Of a stretch of DNA of 64,000 bases, positions 20,841 to 32,940 are shown piece after piece. The stretch's first letter is position 1; each line of letters opens with the position of its first letter. The stretch comes from Symbiodinium natans. Lineage: Eukaryota > Sar > Dinophyceae > Suessiales > Symbiodiniaceae. Position numbers and translations under genes: made by a program. The notes below the pieces were generated by a model. It was given only the letters and a program-made list of their open reading frames with translations. It was not told the origin of the DNA and ran no database searches. The stretch is from NCBI GenBank assembly GCA_905221605.1, contig CAJNDS010001302.1, positions 327,501-391,500 on the forward strand. Reading direction: 5' to 3'.

Positions 20841-21055
20841 TAGAGTTTAGGGTTTAGGGTTTTAGGGTTTTAGGGTTTTAGGGTTTTAGGGTTTTAGGGT
20901 TTTAGGGTTTTAGGGTTTTAGGGTTTTAGGGTTTTAGGGTTTTAGGGTTTTAGGGTTTTAGGGTTTTAGGGTTTTAGGGTTTTAGGGTTTTAGGTTTTTA
21001 GGGTTTTAGGGTTTTAGGGTTTTAGGGTTTTAGGGTTTTAGGGTCTTAGGGTTTA
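20841..21055. repeat. TTTTAGGG octamer array
   Basis: About 25 near-perfect TTTTAGGG octamers in a row, a variant register that stays constant for over 200 bp and so arose by local amplification. Confidence 0.95.
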
Positions 21056-21059
21056 AAGT

Positions 21060-22690
21060 TTAGGGTTCTACGGAAAACTCAATAGATAAATGATGCATAC
21101 ACATGCATAGAGACATGATTCTGTTGGAAGATCTGACCCCCGATTTTAGTAGGTCTCGGGGGTTGTGAGAGATATGGTTCAAGCAGGGCGCTTGAGGAGT
21201 TAAGCCAACAGGAGCTGCGCTTTGACCGTTTAGGGTTTCGTGAGCCTGGGCCGTAGTTTCCAAGCTTCCAAAGGCCAATATCGGTCAGGGACTTGATGCT
21301 GCAGGAACCCCCTCTGTCACGTTTTTGTAAAGGGCTTCGAGTTAGGACCAGGGGTTGAAGGCCTTTAGGGTTCAAGGGTTACTGGGTTTGGGGTTTTGGG
21401 CTTACGGCCTTAGGGTGCTCCCTCAGATAGAGCCCTTCATTCTCTTCTTTGTCACAGGAAACCACGGTAATGAGTCCCTGCATCAGAATGGTGTAGGTTT
21501 GTGGTTTAGGGTTGCAGGGTAAGGGTTGAGGGCTCAGGACTTAAGTTGCACACCCACATGTAGATTCTTTCATGAGGCACCTTCAGATTTAACGAGCCAT
21601 GCAAAGCGCTTCCCAAGTGGAACTATGTCCCTACTCACTCAACCCCATACCCTAAACCCGAAGCCCTAAGCCTTAAACCCCAAGGCCCAAACCTCAGATT
21701 CAAAGTTCTTTGGGAATCCAAGGCTTTGAGTTAGTGATGCTTTGAAGCTGGATCGTAGGGACTCATGGCTAGGGTTTCAGGTTTAGGGTTTAGGGTTTCG
21801 GGTTAGGGTCTAGGGTCTAGGGTCTAGGGTCTAGGGTCTAGGGTCTAGGGTCTAGGGTTTAGGGTTTAGGGTTTAGGGTTTAGGGTTTAGGGTTTAGGGT
21901 TTAGGGTTTAGGGTTTAGGAACCCATGAACTTTGAAGGGGGTTTAGGGTTTAGGGTCTAGGGTCTAGGGTTTAGGTTTAGGTTTCTGAGCGTCCGGGGCG
22001 CACAAGCCTCAACTCCTGAACTTGAAGCCCTAAAGAGCACCAAGCTTTCCAACCCTGAGCATTCCTGAACTTGGCCATGGCTTTCTCGGAATCCTAAACT
22101 GGTTTAGGGTTTAGGGTTTAGGGTTTAGGGTTTAGTGTTTAGGGTTTAGGGTTTAGGGTTTAGGGTTTAGGGACACCCTAAGCTCTAGAACAAGCTCGCA
22201 ACCCTGCAGACTTTGCGAGGCCAGGGTCGCGAGCCTCGCCCCCTCTAACCCGGGCATTTAGGGACCTAGGGTTTGGGGTTGAGGGTTTAAGGTTTAGGGT
22301 TTAGGGTTTAGGGTTTAGGGTTTAGGGTTGCCGGCGTTGCAGGGTTTAAGTTGAGGGTTTAGGGTCTGGCATTCACAGGGTTGCAGGGTTTCGAGGATGT
22401 GGAGTTCACGATGCTCAGGGGGTTGCGGCTATAGGCTTTTGTTTAAAGGGTTTGGTTGGGAGTTTAGGTTCAGGGCGCAGGGAGTTTGGGGCACCCTGAA
22501 CCCACAACCCTCGACCCTCAACCCGAAGCCCTAAACCCTAAACCCTAAACCGCAAACCCTAAACCCTAAACCCTAAACCCTAGACCCTAAACCCACGTCC
22601 ATGATCTTTGCACTTGTGCCGCGGCCAGCTCGGGGCTTCCAGCAGCAGTTTTGACGGGGGGAGTTGCTGCCTTCGTTCGTCTTACTGGGC
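21060..22690. other. Intronic or intergenic repeats, no supported gene
   Basis: Degenerate and perfect TTTAGGG arrays, including a TCTAGGG run (21807-21857) and arrays at 22101-22171 and 22297-22330. Unique patches at 21060-21360 and 22590-22690 hold only short frames; a 17-codon frame ending in TGA at 22602-22655 (MIFALVPRPARGFQQQF) could be a terminal exon but is weak. Confidence 0.6.
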
Positions 22691-22919
22691 GTCCTGACTG
22701 CAATCTTTCTCTTGGGATTTAGGGTTTAGGGTTTAGGGCTTAGGGCTTGGGGTTTGGGGTTTGGGGTTTGGGGTTTGGGGTTTAACTGACAAGGTTAGTT
22801 CAGGCTCCCTTGAGAAGCCTAGACCCTAGACCTAAACCCAGAGGGTCTTATGCATTTGGAGTATCGCACCCGTGCAGAAAACAAAACTCCCAAGCCCTAC
22901 ACTACAGCCAACAAGCCCC

Positions 22920-23697
22920 AAACATAAACCCTAAACCCCACACCCTGTATGACTTTAAGCACGGATCCTTGCATACTTCAAGGTAAAACTAGTTCCCCCG
23001 TTGAGATCATGAAGGTACCCTCAGGTCCATATCAAGGGGTACTTAAGGAGCAAAACACTTGCTAAACGCTACTGTTACTATTATCTTTATCAGTATCTCC
23101 TTGCAAGCTTTATTAATTAGGTTGCGGGTGACACGTCCTGGCCTTTTCGCGGCATAGCGCTTGCAACAGAGCCCTTTCCTCTGCCTCCGAAACAGGCGGG
23201 ATGCGACAATTGTGACATACGTAAACCCTAAACCCTAAACCCTAAACCCTAAACCCTAAACCCTAAACCCTAAACCCTAAACCCGGGGTGGGTGGGGGGA
23301 AGTGGGCACGGGACCCTGAGACATACCGGGGTCTTGATTCACCGCCCTCTATGAACACAATGAACAACTGCCCTCAACCCTTCATCCTGCACCCTAAACC
23401 CTCGAAACCCTCATCCCATTCTGAGTAGCTGAGCAGGTAACCTTTAACCTCTTGGGTATATACAACCCTACCATCATTGAAAGGTTAACCTTTTTTGGGC
23501 CCAGTGTACTCAGCAACTCAGCATTCCCTAAACCCTAAACCCTAAACCCTAAACCCTAAACCCTAAACCCTAAACCCTAAACCCTAAACCCTAAACCCTA
23601 AACCCTAAACCCTAAACCCTAAACCCTAAACCCTAAACCCTAAACCCTAAACCCTAAACCCAAACCCTAGCCCCCGCAAGTTCTGGGCCAAGGAACC
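22920..23697 (+). promoter_or_regulatory. Upstream region of calreticulin copy 1
   Basis: Holds CCCTAAA arrays (23223-23284, 23525-23668) and a family C foldback (23421-23523) ending about 175 bp before the ATG. CCCGCAAG at 23674-23680 offers an AG that could accept a spliced leader, leaving a leader of about 17 nt. No TATA-like or other motif stands out. Confidence 0.3.
23421..23523. repeat. Foldback element family C
   Basis: Ends CTGAGTAGCTGAGCAGG and CAGTGTACTCAGCAACTCAG, with inner arms GGTAACCTTTAACCT and AAAGGTTAACCTTTT. Related to elements at 33978 and 60235. Confidence 0.7.
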
Positions 23698-26600
23698 ATG
23701 CGTCGCACGGCACTTTGCCTGGGGTCTGTGGCACTGGCCAGCGGCAAGGCCCCAATGTCTTCGTAGCCCAGTGGTACCCTTTTCCCTTTTTTGGGTTAGG
23801 GTTCAGGGTTCAGGGTTGAAGGTTTAGGGTTGAGGGTTTAGGTTTTAGGGTTCCTTAGTTGAATATGGCTTGTGGGCTAGCAAGGTGTAGGGTTTCGGGC
23901 TGAGTTAGGGTTCAAGTTTCTCGGGTTTGGGGTTCCGTTGTTTAGGGTTCTGGGTTTAAGGCTCAGGGGACAAGGGTTCAGGGTTTTTGTGGTTCGACTG
24001 TTTAGGTTTCAGGGGTTACTTTGTCATAGTTGGGTAACATTTTACATTTTTAAGGATACTTAAACCCAATAAGGAAAAAGACTCAACATTTTAATCATAT
24101 CCCAACCATGAACTAGGTTAGGGTTTCTCAGGTTTAGGGTTTTTCTGTGTAGGGATTCGGTGCTAAGAGTTGCTTGATTTGCTAGTCCAAGGCGTGAAAG
24201 CAGTTGGATTGTCGGGGTTTGAGAGCTGAGGCTTGTTCAGGTTATGGTACCAACCCCCTAAGGCCCTAAAATCCCTAAAATCCCTAAACCCCTAAACCCT
24301 AAACCCTAAACCCTAAACCCTAAACCCTAAACCCTAAACCTAAACCCTAAACCCTAAACCCTAAACCCTAAACCCTAAACCCTAAACCCTGAACCCTACG
24401 ATTGGCCCTCCTTGAGGCCCCCAAACCCCATGGGGTCAGGTGTACTTTTCCGAGACCTTCGGTGATGGCTGGGAGCCTCTTGGCCTACCCAGTTCGGGTT
24501 TCGGGTTTAGGGCTAGGGTTTAGGGTTTGGGGTTTGGGGTTTCGGGTTTCGGGTTTCGGGTTTCGGGCCAGCACGGCTCGGGTCGTAGGATTTCCTGCTT
24601 GAGGCTTAGGGTGCTCAAGGTGGTCTTGTCAAAAAAACCTTAAACCCTCAACCCTAAACCCTCAAGTAGCCCTGTATGCCTTGCTTGCGCTGCTTCGTTT
24701 TTGCTTGGCCGCTGCTTGAGGCCCTGCACCACACCCTTTGCATGCCTTTGCCAGGGTTTTAAACTAACATTCTATGCAGGGAATCGTGCTACCTATAAAC
24801 CCTTTTAAACCCCAAAAAATCTGAATCCCAAACCATCAGCTCCGAAGAGTTCATCCCTGAGCCCCCAAAGCCCTCGAAAACCCTGGGCCCCTAAGCCTTT
24901 AGAGCCCTTAGTACTTCCCAAAACCCTCAACCCTAAACCCGAAACCCGAAACCCTAAACCCTAAACCGCCTAAACCGCCTAAACCCTAAACCCTAAACCC
25001 TAGGAGCCGATGGACGCCCAGCGAGTGGAAGAAGAGCGACGGCACCCAGGGCACCTGGCAGCTCTCGGCGGGCAAGTGGCCACTGGGCGCCAGGGTTTAT
25101 GGGTTTAGTTTAGGGTTTAGGGTTTAGGGTTTAGGGTTTAGGGTTTAGGGTTTAGGGTTTAGGGTTTAGGGTTTAGGGTTTAGGGTTTAGGGTTAGGGTT
25201 TAGGGTTTAGGGTTTAGGGTTTAGGGTTTAGGGTTTTTGGTTCAAGGTTTAGGGTTTAGGGAGCTCAGGGCTTAGTGGGGCTTGGGGAGTGTAGGGCTTA
25301 GGAAGTCAAAAGTTCAGGGTCTCGGGCTGAGGGTTTTGCCGGTGCAGGGTTCGGAGCAGGCAGGGCCAGGCAGGGGTGTTGGTTTCAGGGTTTAGGGTTT
25401 AGGGTTTAGGGTTTAGGGTTTAGGGCTACGTAAGGTTTAGGATGTCGATGATGGGGGTCGTAGGCCTACGTAAGGGTTGTAGGGGTGTAAGGTGCAGATT
25501 TCAGGGTTCAGAGTTCAGGGTTTAGGGTTTAGGGTTTAAATCCTCAACCCCAAAGCCCTGAAAACCGCCTAAACCCTCGAAGGAGGACTTGATCTAAATT
25601 CATGAGGTTTAGGGTTTAGGGAACCCCAGACCCTAAACCCTAGACCCTGCCCTTAAACGAACCCTAACCCTGGACCCCCCAGGGTTAGGGTTAGGGCTTA
25701 GGGTCTTAGCTCAAGTCAATACATGCAGAAACAAGGGACCTATGAAGCGCCCATCCACCACCACAGTGGGTTTAGAGCTTCGGGTTTGCTGTTTAGGTTT
25801 AGGGTTTAGGGTTTAGGGTTTAGGGTTTAGGGTTTAGGGTTTAGGGTTTAGGGTTTAGGGTTTAGGGTTTAGGGTTTAGGGTTTAGAGACACCTGGAGGC
25901 GCACGTCTGATGCTGTGCCTAGGTTCGCCAATGAGGCTGAGGACAAGGGCGTGCAGACCGCAGAGGACTCTCGGTTCCTTGGCACCAAGCCCTAAACCCT
26001 AAACCCTAAACCCAAAACCCTAAACCCTAAACCCTAAACCCCTAAGCCAGAAACCCTTTTCCAAAGTAGTGTCCAAGCATGACTCTACTTGCCATAAGGT
26101 GCCTACTTAGGTGTCTTGCTGGTATGAGGAGAAGGGGATCAGCATTGAGGGTTTGTTTCTTCAGGTTTTCCTGTGGTGGAGAGGACTGGGGAGTTGCCCT
26201 TCAGCCACGAGCCCCTCATGTGGTGCATTCTGCATACGGTGCAAGTGTGTGGTAAACCATGAACCCGCTCTGCAGAAGCTTAAACTTAGGGGTCGTCTTG
26301 CAACAGGAACGCTCTAGAACTTTCTGGACTGACGAAGTTGTGTCACCAAGGTTCTTCGGCCTCTCCGCTGGCTTCGACTCCTTCAGCAACGAGGGCAAGG
26401 AGCTGATCATCCAGTACCAGGCGAAGTACGAGAAGGACATCGAGTGCGGCGGCGGCTACGTCAAGGTCGGGCCAAAGCTCAGCGATCCCAAGTCGTTCGG
26501 TGACCCCACGCCGTACAACATCATGTTCGGCCCCGACAAGTGTGGCTACACCAAGCGCACGCACCTGATCTTCAGCTACAAGGGCAAGAACGTGTTGAAG

Positions 26601-29600
26601 AAGTCGGACCTGGCATACAAGCAGGAGGGCGAGGGCACTTCTCACGTGCAGCTTGGCACAAGGTGCCATATGTGACCGTGTCTCCGCTAATGCATACGCA
26701 TGCAGAGTAGTTTCAGCTGCTAATTCGCACGTATGCCCTTCGGTGTCGCATCTTGTTGGAACGTGTGCTTCTGAGGTACAGGCTGACCCTGAAGCCCGAC
26801 AACACCGCGAAGGTGGAGATCGACGGCGAGAGCATCTACGAGGGCTCCTTGAAGGAGGACTGGGAGCTCTTGGCGCCCAAGGAGATCAAGGATCCCGAGG
26901 ACAAGAAGCCCAGCGACTGGGTCGATGACAGCATGATGGACGACCCCGAGGACAAGAAGCCAGACGGCTGGGTCGAGGAGAAGCGCATTGTGGACGCCAA
27001 GGCCAGCAAGCCGGATGACTGGGACGACGAGGAGGACGGCGAGTGGGAGGCGCCCATGATCGACAACCCCGAGTACAAGGGCGAGTGGACCGTGAAGCGA
27101 ATCTCCAACCCAGCCTACAAGGGCTTCTGGGAGGCCAAGAAGATCGCCAACCCAGAGTACGTCGATGACGACAGCCTCTACAAGTACGATGACTTCGGCT
27201 TCATCGGCTTCGACTTGTGGCAGGTGAAGGGCAACACCATCTTCGACAACGTCATCATCACGGATGACGCCACTTAGCCGATGTGGTTCAGGGAGCATGG
27301 CATCCTAAACCTGAAGCCCTTGAGATATACCACATAGTGCTTGGCACCCTCAACCCTAGGCTCCCAAGACCCGAAAACACCACCTGAAAGTCCTAAACCC
27401 CGCACCCCAAACCCTCAATCCCAAACCCCGAACCCTAAACCCGAAACCCTAAACCCTAGAATCCGAAACCCTAAAACCTAAAACCCTAAATCCTCGAGGT
27501 CAAAGAGGCCGATGCCTTTGTAGCGAAGTGGAAGGCACTCAGCGAAGTGGAGCAGGACGGAAGGAGGGTTTTGCTAGGTTTTAGGGTTTTGCGCTTAGAG
27601 CTTAGGGTCTAGGGCTAGGGTTTAGGGTTTAAGGCTTAGGGCTAGATAGGGTTTAGGGTTTAGTTTATAGGAATTGGCTGTCAGGGCGTTTGCAAGAGTT
27701 TGGGGTTCAGGGTTTAGGGGTTTCACCCCTTTGTTCAGGGGTAGAGCGTACTTGCTTAGCCTAAACCCTCAAGCCCTGAACCCCAAACCCTAGACCTGTA
27801 ACAAAACTATTGCCTGGAGATCCATCACCTGAATCCTAAGCCCTGTGTTGCCATATGATCAGTTCACTATTTATGGCCCCAATTGGGGTTGAGGGTTTAG
27901 GGTTTAGGGTTTAGGGTTTAGGGTTTAGGGTTTAGCTTCCTAATTTGGAGGGGCCGCCTTGTAATAAGCACCCCAAAAGGGGCCATAGTTCTGAGAAGTG
28001 ACCATATGTGATCAGTTTAGGGCGCCCAAAAAGGCACCCTCATTTAGAGAACTTACTATATAGCCAATAGTTTAGCTGTCAACTTTGTGGGGTTTCCTCA
28101 TGTTGTAGGATGATCTTGAACTTTTTAAGTACTCCTTGGTTTTGGGGGATTCAGAGTGGAGCCCTATAAGCTCCTTTACCAGGGCACCCTCTCTTGATTC
28201 CCAGGAGTGGGGGGGGGGGGGTTTCCGAAATTAGGGGGACCTTGTTGGGGTCCTTATGAGAAGGGGGATCCTACTCTTTGGGGATCTATACTTGTGGATC
28301 CCCCCTATGTTCGTAAACCGCCGGGTTGCTTAGGGTTTAGGGTTTAGGGTTTAGGGTTTAGGGTTTAGGGTTTAGGGTTTAGGGTTTAGGGTTTAGGGTC
28401 TAGGGTTTAGGCTTTAGGGTTCAGGGTTTAGGGCCTGGGGTTCCTGACGAAGCGCCCTGGGCCCTATGAGACCCTTCCGGGCAAGTGCCAGGCCAAGAAG
28501 AAGGAGGAGGACGAAAAGAAGGCTGAGGCGCTCCAATCCTCCCTCCCCCCCCCCCCCCCCCACAAAAACAAAATGGAAAACGAAACCCAAAGGGTTTACG
28601 GTTAGGGTTTAGGGTTCAGGGTTTCGGTTTTCGGGTTTCGGGCTTCGGGCTTCGGGCTTCGGGATTCGGGCTTCGGGTTTGGTTTAGGGTTGTTCAGGGT
28701 TTAGGGTGTGACTAGGGTTTTGGGCTATAGGGCCCAGAGCCCCCAAACAAAACACCCAGCGACCCAGATCATGAAAGCCCTGAGTCCTGACTCAATCCTT
28801 CAACCCTAAACCCCTAAACCTCTAAACCCCCAAACCCTAAACCCTAAACCCTAAACCCTAAACCCTAAACCCTAAACCCTTTCAGTTCGAGGACCCTGAG
28901 CTTGGTAGCCCAGTGGTACCCTCTACTTCTTTTTTCGGTTGTGGGTTCCCGCATAAAATAACCAACCCAAAAATGGGTGCCCTTATTAGGGTTTAGGGTA
29001 TAGGGTTCCTGGGCTACCAAGTGAACCTAAGCCCTACAACCCACCGCAAGCCCTCGACCCTTAAATATGACCTCAAGCCCTCAACTCCGTCGGGGCTTGA
29101 GGTGTAAGGATGCTAGGATTATGACCCCTGATTCAGCCACAGAGAGCACGTTGCCAATTTTTTTTTTTTTATATGGAAAGTTTATGTTTTAAATATGATT
29201 TTGGGATTTCTTGATTTATGATATTTTTACGATTTGGTTTATGATTCTCTTCGATTTTATGAAAAATTTATGATTTTTTTTTTTATGAAAAATTTATGTT
29301 TTCGTCGATTTTATGAACATTTTATTATTTTTTAATGAAAATTTTATGTTTCTCATCAGTTCGCATCATTTTCAATGCAGAAACACCCAAAACTGACCAA
29401 AACCATAAAATTTTCATAAAAAATCATAAAATTTTCATAAAATCGACGAAAAAACAAAAATTTTTCATAAAAAAAATCATAATTTTTTCATAAAATCGAA
29501 ATGAATCATAAACCAAATCGTAAAAATATCATAAAGTCAAGAAATCCCAAAATCATATTTAAAACGTAAATTTTCCATATAAAAAATTGTTCCTTGAATC

Positions 29601-30869
29601 GTGGCTCTGGCTACACATCCAGTGTCATAATGCTAGGATGGGTCTAGGGTCTGGGGATTTGGGTTTAGGGTTCAGGGTTACCGGGTTTAGGGTTTAGGGT
29701 TACCGTGTTTAGGGTTGAGGGTTAGCGGGTTTAGGGTGAGTTGCCCCTAAGGTCTTTCTACTTTCAGGGGCGTTGAGGCATCCCCTTCGTCCAAACTCTC
29801 AAGTGGCTTCGAAGTCCGATTCGGACCCTACACCGCTACAGAGTTATTTTGGCCCTTTTAAAAACGAAAAGACCCTCCCCCCCCAAAAAAACAAAGAGAT
29901 TAAATGATATGTATATAGTCATACTGACAATCATAGCTGTAAATTACTAAGAATAGTTATAACTAACAAATACCATGAAGAAGGAACCTCTCTCAAAACT
30001 TCCGAAGAAGGCCCTTGTGACGATGATGGTATATGAATGTGATGATCATGGCAAATCCTAAACCCCTGCCCAGAGGCCAAAAAGGCCTGAATAATTGCTA
30101 ATAGTATTCCGTTAGGGTCCCTATATTTTTGTACAAAAATGACCCCCAAAAACTGTCGGCAGCAAGGGGTCAAGGCGAAGCGTCGAATCATATTTGTTTT
30201 TGAACTGGGTGGGGTTTTGGGGTTTAAGGGAAGGGAGAGCAAGTTTGTGATGTTCGACAAACAGGGGTGCCTTTGACGTGCCCTCTTTTGTGGCCTGGGG
30301 CGGCGGTTGCTTCTCACGGAGATGATGTTGCTCGAGAGTATGGCCAATTGGGCGCTGTGAACTCCCAAGCGGCGAGCAGCAGCGCGTTGCGAAGGTTACC
30401 CTAAACCCCCTGAATTCCCGACATTCCCTGAACCCCCAAACACCCTAAACCCCCCTAAGCCCCCCTAAATCCCCCTAAATCCCCCTAAACCCCCCTAAAC
30501 CCCCCAAACCCAACGCGGCAGGAAGCCAAAAGTGCCGCGGCCTCCAAGGACGACGACGACGATGCAGCTCGTCTGTCCCAAACCCCAAACCCAAAACCCT
30601 CAACCCTCAACCCTCAAACCTCAACCCTAAACCCTCAAGCTTCTCTACCCTAAACCTTAAACCCTAAACCCAAAACCCCAAACCCTATAAACCTAAACCC
30701 GAACTCTGACAGTCGCCGACGTCAGGGCTAAGCCCTTAGAAACCCCCATTGAACCATGGGGTTTTCGGGCACTTTAGAGTGTATAGAGGGTCTTCTGGCT
30801 TTAGGGTTTCGGGCTTCAATGACCCGAATGCCCTAGCCCAAGGATGACAAAGACGAGGAGGAGGACTGA
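23698..30869 (+). CDS. Calreticulin, copy 1 (ten exons)
   Basis: ER-type calcium-binding lectin chaperone. Exons: 23698-23748, 24440-24474, 25004-25078, 25923-25973, 26351-26647, 26776-27268, 27499-27555, 28492-28527, 30522-30563, 30843-30869; joined they give 387 aa. Residues 1-17 (MRRTALCLGSVALASGK) are a short signal peptide. The lectin domain holds CGGGYVK with Cys103 and Cys135 at the usual 32-residue spacing, and FGPDKCG. The P domain (about 204-305) has three KDPEDKKPSDW-type and three NPEYKGEW-type repeats. The tail is Lys/Glu then Asp/Glu-rich, ending DDKDEEED with no KDEL. Donors are GC except GT (intron 4) and GA (intron 7); every acceptor is AG followed by G. Intron 5 (128 bp) is the only short, repeat-free intron. 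Boundaries were set by aligning the four paralogues; the family call is very secure. Confidence 0.93.
25094..25240. repeat. TTTAGGG array in intron 3 of copy 1
   Basis: About 20 units starting 15 nt after the GC donor of exon 3. Confidence 0.95.
25797..25886. repeat. TTTAGGG array in intron 3 of copy 1, acceptor side
   Basis: Thirteen units 36 nt before exon 4. This is one of the introns where the acceptor-side block is TTTAGGG, not CCCTAAA. Confidence 0.95.
27850..28016. repeat. Foldback element family F, split by TTTAGGG
   Basis: Left arm GCCATATGATCAGTTC and right arm GAAGTGACCATATGTGATCAG; a block of six TTTAGGG units sits inside. Related element at 58960-59116 carries CCCTAAA at a different internal position. 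Confidence 0.7.
28329..28440. repeat. TTTAGGG array in intron 7 of copy 1
   Basis: About 15 units, 50 nt upstream of exon 8. Confidence 0.95.
28901..29021. repeat. Foldback element family D
   Basis: Terminal inverted repeats CTTGGTAGCCCAG and CTGGGCTACCAAG, inner GGTACCC/GGGTGCC; TTTAGGG units lie near the right arm. In intron 8 of copy 1. Confidence 0.8.
29104..29640. repeat. Large AT-rich palindrome in intron 8 of copy 1
   Basis: About 535 bp; left arm from GATGCTAGGATTATGAC, right arm ending GTCATAATGCTAGGATG, arms roughly 250 bp each and mostly complementary. It is built from short TTTTATGAAAAATTTATG-like units and is far more AT-rich than anything nearby. Transcribed RNA would form a very long hairpin. 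Probably a foldback transposon; no coding capacity. Confidence 0.85.
29640..30520. other. Remainder of intron 8 of copy 1
   Basis: Unique DNA with a weak 145-codon minus-strand frame (29931-30368) that resembles no family, then CCCCCTAAA-type repeats (30400-30510) up to exon 9. Nothing else supported. Confidence 0.5.
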
Positions 30870-31789
30870 GCAGAGGCGCTTGGCACGCAGCAGCCCAGAA
30901 ACGTTTCTTTTTGGGAGTTCGGAGGAGGAGTTTATGGGGGTTTGGGGATTCTTCAGGGTTTGCAGGATCATTTCATTTTTTTTTTTGGGGGGGGGGGGGG
31001 GGCATTTAAACCGGAACCCTATAGGGGGTAGCGGCAGGTAAGGGGTTTGAGGGGTTTGGGGTAGAAGCGCAAGTGCCCACCTGGTCAGTTCTGAACTCAT
31101 GGCCCCGTTCTTGTTCGGGTTCCGTTTTTTGTTAAACCCCCGAAACACGCCACAAGCCACAAACCCTAGTAGGGTTTGAGCCCGAAAAGGTTCCAAGGCC
31201 TCCGACCCAAATGCGGAAGGCAACCTTAGCGTCTAGTAGGGAATGTTGGGAAATGGACACCGTCATAAGAACCCGAAACCCGAAAGCCTAAACCCTAAAC
31301 CTTAAACCCTAAACCCTAAACCCACGACGCGAGGTGCACAAAAAAAACAAAAACACAGAGACTTAGCAGTGACATGGAAGGGACCACGGCTCTGGCTGCG
31401 GATGAAGAGAAATGCTCGAACACCCCCCCCCCCACCACTACCCTAAACCCCTCCTGAGTTTAGGGTTTAGGCTTTTAGGGTTTAGGGTTTAGGGTTGAGG
31501 GAGCCGCGGGTACGATTTGGGGTGTAGGAGTCTAGGTTGAAGGTTTAGGGTTTAGGGTTTAGTATGTTGGGTGTGGGATCTAGGACTCAGAAATCAAGGG
31601 AGATGTGCGGGAACACCGGATGGTCGTCGCTGATGATGCGTCGGGAGGTGCCACATGATTAGGTCTTCGGTCTTGCAAAGCCCTTATAAGCCCTGAACAA
31701 ACCCTAAACCCTAAACCCTAAAGCCTAAACCCTAAAACCCTAAACCCTGAACCCTATAAACCCTAAACCCTAAACCTGAACCCACAAGC

Positions 31790-31918
31790 ATGTCAGTGTT
31801 TTGGGGCGCGTCCTCCTTTGCCAGAGCCAGAGCCCGGATTGACTCCTCTCAGTGCAGCGCCCAGCACGCGCTCCAGACGGAAGATTTGGAACAGCCGGCT
31901 GGTCAGCACCACAACTGA
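31790..31918 (+). CDS. Candidate exon or small ORF
   Basis: ATG at 31790 opens 42 codons (MSVFWGASSFARARARIDSS onward) to TGA 31916-31918. Another frame and the minus strand are also open, so strand is uncertain. Flanked by CCCTAAA upstream and TTTAGGG downstream. Confidence 0.25.
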   Translation: MSVFWGASSFARARARIDSSQCSAQHALQTEDLEQPAGQHHN

Positions 31919-32116
31919 AGCCCGATAGCCCTGAACCTCAGGCTTCATAGGGTTTAGGGTTTAGGGTTTGGAGTTTAGGGTTTAGGGTTTAGGGTTGACG
32001 GTAGGCTCAAGCTCTGGAACCAGAACATCTCCCCTACAAGACCCTCAGCCCTGCATCAATACAAAAGGGTGTCCTCTTCATGTCTTTTCTATCTCCAACT
32101 TCCTGCGGAACCCAGT

Positions 32117-32262
32117 TTAAACCCCAAACCCCAAACCCCAAACCCCAAACCCCAAACCCCAAACCCTAAACCCTAAACCCTAAACCCTAAACCCTAAACC
32201 CTAAACCCTAAACCCTAAACCCTAAACCCTAAACCCTAAACCCTAAACCCTAAACCTAAACC
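32117..32262. repeat. CCCCAAA to CCCTAAA array
   Basis: Six CCCCAAA units then about 14 CCCTAAA units: two variants in separate homogeneous runs. Confidence 0.95.
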
Positions 32263-32293
32263 CTAAGCCCTACACCTTGCACTAAGCCAAGAG

Positions 32294-32398
32294 AACCTTC
32301 TCGAGGAAGGGAGGAGCAACTCCCAAGTTTGTCTGGAAGGCTCAGCATTTCACAGCCTGCACCCAAACGAACCCACTGGGCTGCAATCCTGCTAGAGG
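32294..32398 (+). CDS. Candidate exon
   Basis: AAGAG|AACCTTC to CTAGAGG|GTTTAG, 105 nt, open in all three frames; the most protein-like reads PSRGREEQLPSLSGRLSISQ and continues to THWAAILLE. It lies between CCCTAAA and TTTAGGG blocks. Family unknown. Confidence 0.35.
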
Positions 32399-32678
32399 GT
32401 TTAGAGTTTAAGGTTTAGGGTTTAGGGTTTAGGGTTAGGGATTTCAGGGCTTTCGGACCTTATAGGCGTTGTGGACCTTGTAGGCGTTGTGGGGTTTACA
32501 GTTTCCGTAGGGCTTGCAAATTTGTAATGCCCTCAAGAGCGTGCTATGTTAGGGTTTAGGGTTTAGGGTTTAGGGTTTAGGTTTTAGGTTTTAGGGTTCG
32601 GGGTTTAGAGTTTAGGGTTTAGGGTTGAGGGTTTAGGGTTTAGGGTTTAGGGTTGTGAAGTTCACGTCATGCCTCCAG

Positions 32679-32781
32679 CGAAAGTCCTCATGCCAAAGTA
32701 TGTGTCCTGGGCAGCTTGTCATGGTTGGCTTCCCTGCACTGTAGACCCGCATGGTCTCGCGGCGAAGGATAATCACGGATG
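32679..32781 (+). CDS. Candidate exon
   Basis: GCCTCCAG|CGAAAG to CACGGATG|GTTAGT, 103 nt, open as KVLMPKYVSWAACHGWLPCT followed by VDPHGLAAKDNHG. Rich in Trp, Cys and His, unlike random frames nearby. Family unknown. Confidence 0.4.
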
Positions 32782-32940
32782 GTTAGTCTGAACCCTATAC
32801 GCCCTAGAAACCCTACACCGTGATGGTGTAAGATTGTCGAAATCCTGAAAGCCAAAGCTGCCAAGATTCTCGAAGCCCTGAAAGCCGAACCTGCTGAGCC
32901 TTCCACCCTAGTTTAGGGATGACCACAAAAACCCCGGCAG

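Noticed and set aside
20841-21055. CRISPR-like array
   Set aside because: Contiguous octamers without spacers, in a eukaryotic intron context.
26343-27298. Long minus-strand open frames opposite calreticulin exons 5 and 6 (also at 36083, 46577, 46939, 54945 and 55286)
   Set aside because: They are shadows of the plus-strand calreticulin codons; their leucine/valine-rich content mirrors the coding strand and they cross the spliced intron 5 boundary.
29931-30368. 145-codon minus-strand frame in intron 8 of copy 1
   Set aside because: No family resemblance, no independent support, and it lies within the intron of a well-supported gene.
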